Positions 1-6,979 of a stretch of 18,293 bases of DNA are shown in pieces; position 1 is the stretch's first letter, and the number at the start of each line of letters is the position of its first letter. The stretch spans positions 18,241-36,533 of the forward strand of contig DDCX01000101.1 in assembly GCA_002336475.1 (NCBI GenBank), written 5' to 3'. The notes below the pieces were generated by a model that saw nothing but the letters and a program-made list of their open reading frames with translations, made no database searches and was not told where the DNA came from. Source of the DNA: Flavobacteriales bacterium UBA1995. Lineage in GTDB: Bacteria > Bacteroidota > Bacteroidia > Flavobacteriales_D > Sanyastnellaceae. The translations under genes and the position numbers were made by a program.

Positions 1-504
1 TTCGTTGACAACAACAATGCTGCATCAGATGCGGGCATTGACGACGGGTTCGAGGCGCTGGCAGGTTTCATCACTTCGGGACTGGATGTTTTTCCATCGG
101 CCACAGATTCAGTGCCAGCGGAGCACCAACCAGTGGGTACGTTTTTTGACCCTGTGAATTATGTCGGGGCATTTGAGCCACAAGGCGACAATTGGCTCAG
201 CGGATCCTATTTGGATCAAATGGGCCTGTTCTATCCTGGTGACGTGCCGGGCTGCATGTACAGCTGGGCCTGCAACTATGACGCTGATGCCAACAAAGAC
301 GATGGGTCATGTGACGTAGAGGCTTGTGGCGGCTGCAAATACCCTGTAGCGACCAACTACAACGCCGAAGCATTGTTCGACGACGGCACCTGTGCTTTCC
401 CCGCAGGGGAGAGTCCTTGTCCATCGGATGTAGATGGCGATGGCACCACAGGTGTGAATGACCTGTTGGAAGTGCTTTCCCTCTTTGGGGCTTCCTGCGG
501 TTGA
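1..504 (+). CDS. C-terminal part of a secreted protein with Cys-rich repeats and a dockerin-like end (5' end outside window)
   Basis: The frame is open from base 1 to a TGA at 502-504, giving 167 residues of a protein that starts upstream. The first 80 or so residues contain a 'YVGAFEPQGDNW' stretch of a kind I recall near the C-termini of large exported Bacteroidota proteins; I cannot name that family. Two Cys-rich repeats of the G-C-x(4)-A-x-N-Y-[DN] ... D-D-G-[ST]-C type follow at 250-312 and 331-393. The protein ends in a Cys-bracketed segment (418-501) containing 'DVDGDGTTGVNDLLEVLSLFG', one Asp-rich EF-hand-like loop plus helix, as in half of a type I dockerin. The same repeat is used about 30 times by the giant gene starting at 8473, so both probably belong to one family of exported proteins. 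No type IX sorting domain is evident at this C-terminus. Function unknown. The gene is convergent with the next one, with 7 bp between the stops. Confidence 0.88.
   Translation, partial: FVDNNNAASDAGIDDGFEALAGFITSGLDVFPSATDSVPAEHQPVGTFFDPVNYVGAFEPQGDNWLSGSYLDQMGLFYPGDVPGCMYSWACNYDADANKDDGSCDVEACGGCKYPVATNYNAEALFDDGTCAFPAGESPCPSDVDGDGTTGVNDLLEVLSLFGASCG
250..393 (+). repeat. Two GC-xxxx-AxNY-DGSC Cys-rich repeats in the partial gene
   Basis: Copy 1 (250-312) has the internal 'AC' cysteine and is followed by a linker with one extra cysteine, making four in all. Copy 2 (331-393) has 'AT' instead, and the tail after it carries two cysteines. Both fit the even-cysteine rule seen in the giant protein downstream. 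The Asp-Asp-Gly at the end of each copy suggests, but does not prove, metal binding. Confidence 0.85.
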
Positions 505-511
505 CCCTTCC

Positions 512-1645
512 TTACCGAACCGGATAGAGGGGAGAACGGTGGCCAGGCGTCCAAGCGATGCCCAAGGCTGGATGGTGTGCCCTAAAACCATGGGTGTGTA
601 GCACCAGACGCGACCACCATCCTTTGCTGAGGCAGACATTGAGCACCACCCGGTTGTATTGGTTTTCTTCAGGCTGCCAGCGCTGCAGATACCTCCCGTG
701 GAGCAAGTCAATGTGAATGCGGGTAAACCTCAATTGAAATCCCGCATGCAGGCTGGACCCCACGTGTTGGGGCCTTACGGCCAGAAGGCCACCCGTGACA
801 TAGCCGATCCTGGCTCTGCCCCCGAAACGGTATTCGTAACCGCATTCCATGACATTTTCCTGGTCGGCGAGTGGGGCAGGTTGCCGGCGGCCAATGCCGA
901 GAAACAAATAGCCACCTGTGATGGGCGCAGGGAGGAGGTCTATGACCGCCTTGTCGACTTCGCCGATTCTCTGGACAGCCGTGCGCATCAGCACAGCATT
1001 GACGTTCAGGCTGACCACATTGGTGCCGAGGTTGGGTTGTTTGAACGAGGCGTTGCTTTGGTGGTCCAATCGCATGCTGATGCCCCAGTTTCGGTGCCAA
1101 GCGGTGGAATTCTGAGCCGGCAAAAGGCCCACGCCAATCTGAGCAGCACCGTTGATGGAAGAACCAATGACCACCCGCTCGCGGCCAGGTGCAGTGAGAC
1201 TTCCCCAAGTTTTTTGGGTCCAGCCAAGACCACCCCCCAATCGGAAATGCAGCCTGCCGTGCAGTGCCAAATCAACATGCGACAATGCGGCCACTTGTCT
1301 GCCGATGTGCTCTGGCGCTCCAGTATCGGTGGCGATTACAGAAAATCCCCAACGGGGCTGGTGACGGTGAGCGGCCCAAAATCCAAACGCTTTGCTGTTC
1401 CAAGACAGTTCACTGCGCAGGGCATGCCCTTCGATGAGTCCGCGAATGACCGAGCGGTGTGGCACCAGAAATCCTGCACCGAAGCTGGCTGACCATTGCC
1501 CTGCTGTCTCTGCCTGCGCGGCTTGACCATAGGACCGTCCATGGGGAATGAGCACCCCTAGGAGTACCCCCAAAATCAATCCGCTGCTTATTTGAATGGG
1601 CCTTCGTGTCACCAGCCCAAAGGTGCCCCTTAATTTTGGACCCAT
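512..1645 (-). CDS. PagL-like acyloxyacyl hydrolase (putative lipid A 3-O-deacylase), outer membrane
   Basis: The product is 377 residues from the ATG at 1645, or 366 from a GTG at 1612. Residues about 20-41 form a hydrophobic signal peptide ending near 'RSYGQ'. The diagnostic part is H195-Q-S197-N-A followed by 'PNLGTN'. This matches the HxSNA...PNxG signature around the catalytic His-Ser pair of PagL, an outer-membrane beta-barrel that removes the 3-O acyl chain of lipid A. The position 14 residues after the His, which is Glu in Pseudomonas PagL, is Asn209 here, so catalysis is uncertain. The chain is about twice as long as proteobacterial PagL; I recall similar lengths for Bacteroidota members. 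The gene faces mazG head to head. With the ATG start the two start codons share the CATG at 1643-1646; the GTG start would leave 31 bp between the genes and a shorter, more typical signal peptide. Family fairly sure, activity not. Confidence 0.8.
   Translation of the reverse strand: MGPKLRGTFGLVTRRPIQISSGLILGVLLGVLIPHGRSYGQAAQAETAGQWSASFGAGFLVPHRSVIRGLIEGHALRSELSWNSKAFGFWAAHRHQPRWGFSVIATDTGAPEHIGRQVAALSHVDLALHGRLHFRLGGGLGWTQKTWGSLTAPGRERVVIGSSINGAAQIGVGLLPAQNSTAWHRNWGISMRLDHQSNASFKQPNLGTNVVSLNVNAVLMRTAVQRIGEVDKAVIDLLPAPITGGYLFLGIGRRQPAPLADQENVMECGYEYRFGGRARIGYVTGGLLAVRPQHVGSSLHAGFQLRFTRIHIDLLHGRYLQRWQPEENQYNRVVLNVCLSKGWWSRLVLHTHGFRAHHPALGIAWTPGHRSPLYPVR
1631..1638 (+). promoter_or_regulatory. 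Possible Bacteroidota -7 element (TAnnTTTG) before mazG
   Basis: TAATTTTG matches the Bacteroidota -7 consensus TAnnTTTG exactly and ends 5 bp before the mazG ATG. If used, transcription would start at or next to the ATG, giving a leaderless mRNA. I see no TTTG-type -33 element at the right distance, so this could be chance. Confidence 0.2.
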
Positions 1646-2501
1646 GCCGCACACCGAAGCCATACAACGTCCAACACTGACTTCGCCTGTTGGCGGACAT
1701 ACCCGAGAAGAAAAACTGGCTGCTTTTGGCCGCCTTTTGGACATCATGGATGACCTGCGGGAAGGTTGCCCTTGGGACCGCAAGCAAACCTTCGAATCGC
1801 TGCGTCACTTGACGATTGAGGAAACGTATGAATTGGCGGATTCTATTCTGTCTAAAGACCTCGAGGAGGTGGGCAAAGAAGTCGGCGATTTGATGCTGCA
1901 CATGGTGTTTTACAGCAGGTTGGGTTCCGAGGCTGGGGTTTTTGACGCTGCCGATGTGCTTCACGGCATATGCGACAAACTCGTGCACCGTCACCCTCAC
2001 ATTTATGGGGATGTCGAAGCCGCCACCGAAGAAGAGGTCAAGGCCAATTGGGAAAAGATCAAGCTCAAGGAGAAAGGCACTGATTCGGACAAACCTAAGG
2101 GGGTACTTGACGGCGTGCCCACCAGTCTGCCTTCTATGGTCAAAGCCCAGCGCATCCAAGAAAAAGTGCGCGGAGTGGGCTTTGATTGGGACCACGCCGG
2201 TCAGGTGTGGGAAAAGGTCCAAGAAGAATTGGGCGAGTTGGAAGCTGAGGTTGAAACCAAGTCGGACCGCATGGCAGATGAGTTTGGTGATGTGATGTTC
2301 GCATTGATCAACTACGCCCGGTTTTTGGACGTCAACCCCGATGAGGCATTGGAAAGGACCAACCGAAGGTTCAAGTCGCGGTTCGAAGAGATGGAGCGCC
2401 GCATCGCCGCCTCAGGAGGCGACCTCGCTGCGATGCCATTGGAGGAGATGGACCGGCATTGGGATGCAGCCAAGCAGGCCCTCGGACAAGGCAAGGCATG
2501 A
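1644..2501 (+). CDS. mazG: MazG nucleoside triphosphate pyrophosphohydrolase
   Basis: This cytoplasmic house-cleaning enzyme hydrolyses (d)NTPs to NMPs and pyrophosphate. At 285 residues it is close to the 263 of E. coli MazG, and it has both MazG domains. The N-terminal domain shows 'GCPWDRKQT' (residues 41-49), 'EETYEL' (59-64) and 'EVGDLMLH' (79-86), the Mg-binding EExxE/ExxD helices. The C-terminal domain shows 'EELGEL' (194-199) and 'DEFGDVMF' (212-219), then 'ALERTNRRFKSRF' (235-247). The start is the ATG at 1644; no later in-frame start precedes the conserved core. There is no clear Shine-Dalgarno sequence. The TGA overlaps the ATG of the following lipoprotein gene as ATGA, so the two are probably co-translated, although no functional link between them is known to me. 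Confidence 0.97.
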   Translation: MPHTEAIQRPTLTSPVGGHTREEKLAAFGRLLDIMDDLREGCPWDRKQTFESLRHLTIEETYELADSILSKDLEEVGKEVGDLMLHMVFYSRLGSEAGVFDAADVLHGICDKLVHRHPHIYGDVEAATEEEVKANWEKIKLKEKGTDSDKPKGVLDGVPTSLPSMVKAQRIQEKVRGVGFDWDHAGQVWEKVQEELGELEAEVETKSDRMADEFGDVMFALINYARFLDVNPDEALERTNRRFKSRFEEMERRIAASGGDLAAMPLEEMDRHWDAAKQALGQGKA

Positions 2502-3259
2502 ACATGCGCCGTTTGCTGTTTCTGGTGTGCAGTGTGGTTTTTCTCGCCCTCGCTGGCTGCAATGGGGAAGAGGCGGGATGCTGGACTCCCCTTGGAGAAG
2601 AGGCGACACAAGTGGTTTCATTGGATATGCCGATCGAAACTGTACAGATCCTGGACAGGATCAATGTCGAATGGTCTCCTGCGGTGGGGCCTGACGGACC
2701 CCGGCTTGTGTGGACAGCAGGTGAAGGCGTGATGGGAGGGATGTCTGCAGGTTCCGCCAATGGGGTGCTCCTGATTCAGGACCTCAATGCCTGCAGGTGG
2801 GTGCGCCCACTCCATGCCATCCCGCATTTGCGCATCGAGGGGGTGGAATGCCGGGATTGGCTCCTGGAGGGCCAAGGGACCTTTACGATGGTCGACACGC
2901 TCATTGGTGGTGATTTGAAGTTAACCGGCGACGAAATGTCCGGTCCCGCACACCTGTTGTTCAATGGCGACACCCTTCAAGTCAGGATGCCCAATGGAAT
3001 AGGACATGTTGAGGCCAAGGGAAGGGCCCGCCGACTCAGGGCTTTTCGGGCGGGTTTTGGCGACTTGAACGCACGCGATTTGGCCGTGCGCCAGGCCATG
3101 GTCCACCACGGTGGCCTGGGCGAGGTACAGCTCAATGCTTCGGATTACTTGTATTTGGAGGTAGCCGGTCCCGGCCACACGTTTCTGTATGGAGAAACAG
3201 AGGACGCCAACATTCAGCTCCTTGATGGAGCCACAGGAACGGTCACCGACGTTCCCTGA
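2498..3259 (+). CDS. DUF2807 (head GIN domain) lipoprotein
   Basis: This 253-residue protein has a textbook lipoprotein signal: MNMRR, a hydrophobic stretch, and a lipobox L-A-G-C with the lipidated cysteine at residue 21. The rest is the repetitive, beta-rich sequence of the Bacteroidota DUF2807/head GIN family. It has a 'VQILDRINVEW' strand, then 'NACRWVRPL', 'LRIEGV', 'GDLKLTGDEMSGPAHL' and 'DYLYLEVAGPG', consistent with a short parallel beta-helix on the cell surface or in the periplasm. Members are sometimes described as adhesin-like, but no activity is established. ATG 2498 (overlapping the mazG stop as ATGA) is preferred to ATG 2504; both keep the signal peptide. Its TGA abuts the stop codon of the convergent SGNH gene with no base between them. 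Confidence 0.85.
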   Translation: MNMRRLLFLVCSVVFLALAGCNGEEAGCWTPLGEEATQVVSLDMPIETVQILDRINVEWSPAVGPDGPRLVWTAGEGVMGGMSAGSANGVLLIQDLNACRWVRPLHAIPHLRIEGVECRDWLLEGQGTFTMVDTLIGGDLKLTGDEMSGPAHLLFNGDTLQVRMPNGIGHVEAKGRARRLRAFRAGFGDLNARDLAVRQAMVHHGGLGEVQLNASDYLYLEVAGPGHTFLYGETEDANIQLLDGATGTVTDVP

Positions 3260-4033
3260 TCACTCTGTGAGCTGCGATTGAACTTCTGCAGCGAAGGACG
3301 ACACCCACGCTGCATACTGCGGTGCACTCGGGTGCAGCCCATCCTGCGCCACCCAATTGGAAGCAGCGGGCCATTGCTGGCTGATGGGGGTGATGTTATA
3401 ATGCGCGATGCCTGCTTCAGCCGTGAGTTGGGCACATGCAGCATTGAAGTTGGCGAGGTCCTCTGAAATGGCGGATTGGTTGCCTTGACCAAAAGGGGTA
3501 TAGCCATAGTCAGGAATACTGACCACAAACACCCGGTCAGGCTGACCGCCGGCGAGTTCTACAGACCGATTGAGCAATTGTACAAAATCGGTCTCATAGG
3601 CTTCGAGCGGAAGGCCTTGATACTGGTTGTTGACGCCGATGAGCAACGAAACGAGGTCAAAGGAAGACGTATCGATTTGCTGGGCATCCATGCCCTGGGA
3701 CAGGTTGGATGTGGTCCAGCCCGTTGTCGCAATGATCCTTGCGGGTTCGAAATGGGTGTCTGGCAGCCGCAATGCCAATGAGTCCACGAGCTGGTTGGGC
3801 CAATCGCCCTCAGAAGGCACGCTCTCACCGATGGTATAGCTGTCGCCCAAAGCGAGGTATCGCACAGTATCTGGTCCTGCAGCCGTTTCTTCCTCCTCCC
3901 CAATGGGGTCGATAGGCTCAGGGGGCCAAGAAGGAACAACGGAGTCTGGCATCCCAGAAGAATCTTCATCGGGCGTGCATGCCACGCACAAGAGAAATGG
4001 GACGCACAGCAAAATGAATGGCGACAGGTTCAT
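3260..4033 (-). CDS. SGNH/GDSL-family hydrolase, lipoprotein
   Basis: This 257-residue protein carries all four SGNH blocks: the nucleophile in 'LALGDSY' (Ser65), Gly105 in 'TTGW', Asn in 'GVNNQ' (133-137) and the Asp/His pair in 'DGLHPS' (231-236). The fold hydrolyses esters (lipids, acetylated sugars or acyl-thioesters); the substrate cannot be read from sequence. Residues 1-19 form a signal with a cysteine at 19 ('LLCVAC'). That is an acceptable but non-canonical lipobox, because Cys rather than Leu is at -3. An Asp/Glu/Pro-rich tether (20-55) follows. An upstream ATG at 4048 would add five residues before the signal; 4033 gives the cleaner n-region. It is the last gene of the leftward five-gene run, 22 bp after the transporter gene. 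Confidence 0.9.
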   Translation of the reverse strand: MNLSPFILLCVPFLLCVACTPDEDSSGMPDSVVPSWPPEPIDPIGEEEETAAGPDTVRYLALGDSYTIGESVPSEGDWPNQLVDSLALRLPDTHFEPARIIATTGWTTSNLSQGMDAQQIDTSSFDLVSLLIGVNNQYQGLPLEAYETDFVQLLNRSVELAGGQPDRVFVVSIPDYGYTPFGQGNQSAISEDLANFNAACAQLTAEAGIAHYNITPISQQWPAASNWVAQDGLHPSAPQYAAWVSSFAAEVQSQLTE

Positions 4034-4055
4034 GCCGCAAGGAAACACATTGGGG

Positions 4056-4955
4056 TCAATTTGACTGCAACAGGAGCACGAGCGCGGTACTGGCCAACAA
4101 CCATCCCATCAAATTGCGCCCAGAAGGCCGTTCTGAAAAGAAGGCCATACCTGCGAGGGCAGTGGCCAGGACAACCCCCAAATTGATCATGGGCACAATG
4201 GCAGAACGGGAGAGGGGCATCTGCTGGTAGGCGGAAAGCAAAAAGAACAGAGATCCCACATTGATCACGCCCAGAATGATGCCGCCGATCACTGTAGCGC
4301 GGTCCAATCGCGGCGCACAACGCGGAAGCGCAATCCAACGCGAAACTCCAATGAACGCTGCCATGGTGAAAGGAATCGCCGCAAAGCTGAGCCTGTCAGC
4401 ATCACAGGACATGTGGGCGGGGCTGGAGAACCATCCGAAGCCCAAGTCGATCAGGCCTGACCCCACAAATACAATGGCCGGTAGGGTCCAGCTGGCTGCC
4501 GCTTTGAAGCCACCATCGCCTTTATCCGCGGTTTCACGTTGTTTTTTGCTTTGTGTACTTGCGAACCACACCGCAGGAAAAGCCAATGCGATGGCCGCCC
4601 CTTTGTGCCAAGAAAAGGCGTCAGTGGGGTCCATTGCAATAAACACCAGCATGGGCAATACCATGGACATTTTGGTCGCAATGGCGACGACACCTAAACC
4701 AAGTTTCTGGGTACACTCCCCGATTTTCCTGAACATGTACAGGAAAATCACCCCCATGGCGGCACCGGCCAATGAGCTTGGAGCACTGAGCCTTTCCAAG
4801 GCGTGTTCAGGTCCGGCCATGGCGATGGACAACGTGGCTGCCACCATGTAGTTGATGACAATGGCATCTTCCAGACGCACATTCATTCGAGGAAACAGCC
4901 TGAAACAGCTGAACATGAGTGTGGAAACGAAGATGCAAAGTCCCAGTGCGATCAT
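4056..4955 (-). CDS. EamA/DMT-superfamily membrane transporter
   Basis: The product is 299 residues with about ten hydrophobic segments (roughly 1-18, 31-48, 61-76, 85-108, 118-134, 155-176, 189-209, 221-243, 251-273 and 282-296). The length and five-plus-five layout fit drug/metabolite transporters of the EamA type. It also has typical features such as 'SRSAIVPMINLGVVLATALAG' late in the second half and 'FFSERPSG' in the last loop. The start ATG at 4955 overlaps the ribD stop as ATGA. In-frame sequence continues upstream but is hydrophilic and lies within ribD, so it is rejected. Translational coupling to ribD makes a flavin or pteridine-related substrate conceivable, since RibN-type riboflavin transporters belong to this superfamily. 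This is inference only. Confidence 0.88.
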   Translation of the reverse strand: MIALGLCIFVSTLMFSCFRLFPRMNVRLEDAIVINYMVAATLSIAMAGPEHALERLSAPSSLAGAAMGVIFLYMFRKIGECTQKLGLGVVAIATKMSMVLPMLVFIAMDPTDAFSWHKGAAIALAFPAVWFASTQSKKQRETADKGDGGFKAAASWTLPAIVFVGSGLIDLGFGWFSSPAHMSCDADRLSFAAIPFTMAAFIGVSRWIALPRCAPRLDRATVIGGIILGVINVGSLFFLLSAYQQMPLSRSAIVPMINLGVVLATALAGMAFFSERPSGRNLMGWLLASTALVLLLQSN

Positions 4956-6058
4956 GCCGGCAAAGGAAGGGCCAAAGTGGGAGCTGGCGCATGACCTGCC
5001 CAAACCGCTGAATTGGGATTGACAAAGTAGCGGACCTGGTCGTTTCCAAACGGATGTACCCCGCGCATCTTGGCCTCTGGAGGCAATGGAGGCGCGGGAA
5101 TTCCCCCTCCGGTTGGAGTGGAACCGATGCACCATCGGGCTTCGTCCCACAATCCACTTTCAATGAAGCCACCGCATGTCTTCGGTCCTCCTTCTACCAA
5201 AACCGAGCGACAGTCGAGTTGGTGTAAATGGGCCAGCACCGTTTCCAATGCGGCTCCAACAGGAGCCTCAAGCTGCACCGCATGTTTTGGCAGGTTCCGA
5301 GGCCCTCCAAGGACCACAACACCTGGGTGTTGGTATACAAGCGACTGCGGTGAAGTGCGGCCGTGCGGGTCCAAAACCACCGGGAAGGGCTGGGGACCAG
5401 AAGCCTCGCGCACATCCAGTCGGGGATTGTCTACCACAACGGTACCTGCACCTACCAAAATGGCTTGCTCTTCGGCACGCCACTGGTGGGTGAGTTTTTT
5501 CAGGGTGTCAGAAGTAATGGGCAGGCTGCCCTGCTCTTGGCGGTTTCGCGGAGGGTCTGCATAACCATCGGGACTGATGGCACATTTGAGCACCACCCAT
5601 GGACGGCCCCGTTCGTGTGCAGAAAGAAACCGGCGGTTCAACCAACGTCCTCCGGGCAGGTCATCCAATACAGTGACCTGGGCGCCTCCAGCCCTCAAAC
5701 GGTCGATTCCGCTGCCGGCAACTCGGGGGTCAGGGTCTTTCATGCCCACCACAATCCGACGGACTCCACGGTCCATCAGCAGCGCTGTGCACGGCGGTGT
5801 GCGCCCGTGGTGGTTGCACGGCTCCAAAGTGACATAAGCGGTAGAAGATGACAGCCTCTCATCGCTTGGCTCCAGCTTGCCCAAAGCATGCACCTCGGCA
5901 TGGGCGCCGCCGAGCTGGGCGTGCCAACCTTCTGCAATCGATACGCCCTCGTGCACAATGATGCATCCCACCCGCGGATTGGGTGCCGTATTCCAACGTC
6001 CATTTTCGGCCAAGGCCAGGGCCTTGCGCATCCAATGAAGGTCGGTAGTGCGGTCCAT
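4952..6058 (-). CDS. ribD: RibD, bifunctional riboflavin-biosynthesis deaminase/reductase
   Basis: RibD carries out steps two and three of riboflavin synthesis: deamination of the GTP-derived diaminopyrimidine, then NADPH reduction of its ribose side chain. The 368 residues match the usual length of about 365. The N-terminal cytidine-deaminase-like domain has the zinc ligands His53 in 'GAHAEVHAL', with catalytic Glu55, and Cys81 and Cys90 in 'EPCNHHGRTPPC'. The reductase domain (about 150-350) has 'LKCAISPDG', 'ILVGAGTVVVDNP' (200-212) and 'VLVEGGP' (286-292). The last 18 residues, rich in Ala and Pro, look like a non-conserved tail. It starts 3 bp after the folD stop, so it has no leader of its own and no FMN riboswitch. 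It overlaps the transporter gene by 4 bp. Confidence 0.97.
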   Translation of the reverse strand: MDRTTDLHWMRKALALAENGRWNTAPNPRVGCIIVHEGVSIAEGWHAQLGGAHAEVHALGKLEPSDERLSSSTAYVTLEPCNHHGRTPPCTALLMDRGVRRIVVGMKDPDPRVAGSGIDRLRAGGAQVTVLDDLPGGRWLNRRFLSAHERGRPWVVLKCAISPDGYADPPRNRQEQGSLPITSDTLKKLTHQWRAEEQAILVGAGTVVVDNPRLDVREASGPQPFPVVLDPHGRTSPQSLVYQHPGVVVLGGPRNLPKHAVQLEAPVGAALETVLAHLHQLDCRSVLVEGGPKTCGGFIESGLWDEARWCIGSTPTGGGIPAPPLPPEAKMRGVHPFGNDQVRYFVNPNSAVWAGHAPAPTLALPLPA

Positions 6059-6061
6059 GGC

Positions 6062-6979
6062 TCAGGCAAGCGCCGCTGAACGGCGGGCTGCTGCCAGGGT
6101 ATTGTTGAGCAGGCTTACGATCGTCATGGGCCCGACCCCACCGGGTACAGGTGTGATCCAACTGCATTTGGGCGCTACATCGGCAAAATCCACATCGCCT
6201 TTGAGTCTAAATCCGCGCTTTGCGGAGGGGTCTTCAACCCGTGTGATGCCCACATCGATCACTACAGCACCCTCCTTGACCATGTCTGCTTTTACCATTC
6301 CAGGACGGCCTACAGCGGCGACCAAAATGTCGGCGCGGCGGCAATGTGCGGCCAAGTCTTGGGTTCTGCTGTGGCACAGTGTCACCGTGCAATTGCCGGG
6401 ATTCCCTGAGCGGCTCAACAAGAGTGACATGGGGGTCCCCACGATGCTCGAGCGGCCGATGACCACAGCATGCTTGCCCGCCGTTTCAATGCCTGACCGG
6501 TCCAGCAAAGTCATGATACCCGCAGGTGTCGCCGGCACAAACCCGGGCAATCCCAAGGCCAGGTTGCCCATGTTGGAGGGATGGAACCCATCCACATCTT
6601 TCGAAGGCGATACGGCCTCAATCACCGCTTGATCGTCGATGTGATCGGGCAGGGGAAGCTGTACGATGAACCCATCTATGCTGGGGTCGGCATTGAGCTT
6701 TGCCACAATCTCCAACAGCTCCTGCTGAGAAACGTCAGCGGCCCGTTCAATCAGAGTGCTCTCGAATCCAACCTGCGCGCAGCTCTTCACCTTGTGATCC
6801 ACATAGGTTCTGCTGGCGCCATCCTGACCCACCAAAACCGCTGCAAGGTGCGGGCGGCGGTGGCCTTGGGCGACCCAATCGGTCACTTCAATGGCGATTT
6901 CCTCCTTTATTTTTTGGGACAAGCCCTTGCCGTCGAGAATTTCTGTATCCATGGTGTGAGAAGCGGGCGCAGTAATCAT
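6062..6979 (-). CDS. folD: FolD, methylene-THF dehydrogenase/methenyl-THF cyclohydrolase
   Basis: FolD interconverts 5,10-methylene-, methenyl- and 10-formyl-tetrahydrofolate in the cytoplasm. The 305-residue product has the catalytic 'YVDHKVKSC' (Tyr59, Lys63), 'GFIVQLPLPDH' (103-113), 'SPSKDVDGFHP' (124-134), the cofactor loop 'VVIGRSSIVGTP' (172-183) and 'TPVPGGVGPMT' (276-286). The start at 6979 overlaps the ffh TGA as ATGA, which supports it. An ATG at 6952 ('MDTEILDGK') would match the typical FolD N-terminus better and cannot be excluded. An ffh-folD neighbourhood is, as I recall, common in Bacteroidota. Confidence 0.97.
   Translation of the reverse strand: MITAPASHTMDTEILDGKGLSQKIKEEIAIEVTDWVAQGHRRPHLAAVLVGQDGASRTYVDHKVKSCAQVGFESTLIERAADVSQQELLEIVAKLNADPSIDGFIVQLPLPDHIDDQAVIEAVSPSKDVDGFHPSNMGNLALGLPGFVPATPAGIMTLLDRSGIETAGKHAVVIGRSSIVGTPMSLLLSRSGNPGNCTVTLCHSRTQDLAAHCRRADILVAAVGRPGMVKADMVKEGAVVIDVGITRVEDPSAKRGFRLKGDVDFADVAPKCSWITPVPGGVGPMTIVSLLNNTLAAARRSAALA

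Noticed and set aside
505..511. Rho-independent terminator between the two leftmost genes
   Set aside because: Only 7 bp and no hairpin followed by a T tract; no convincing terminator was found at any of the convergent junctions.
659..1492. Plus-strand open frame of 277 codons
   Set aside because: Opposite the PagL-like gene, which has a signal peptide and the HxSNA/PNxG motif; the plus frame has neither hydrophobic pattern nor motif.
1646..1783. N-terminal extension of the PagL-like gene to an ATG at 1783
   Set aside because: The extra 46 residues are hydrophilic, would sit before the signal peptide and are antisense to the start of mazG.
4261..4851. Plus-strand open frame of 196 codons
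   Set aside because: Complement of the EamA transporter's membrane segments; no membrane or soluble domain of its own.
6059..6061. FMN riboswitch controlling ribD
   Set aside because: Only 3 bp separate folD and ribD, so there is no leader that could hold one; none is seen upstream of ffh either.
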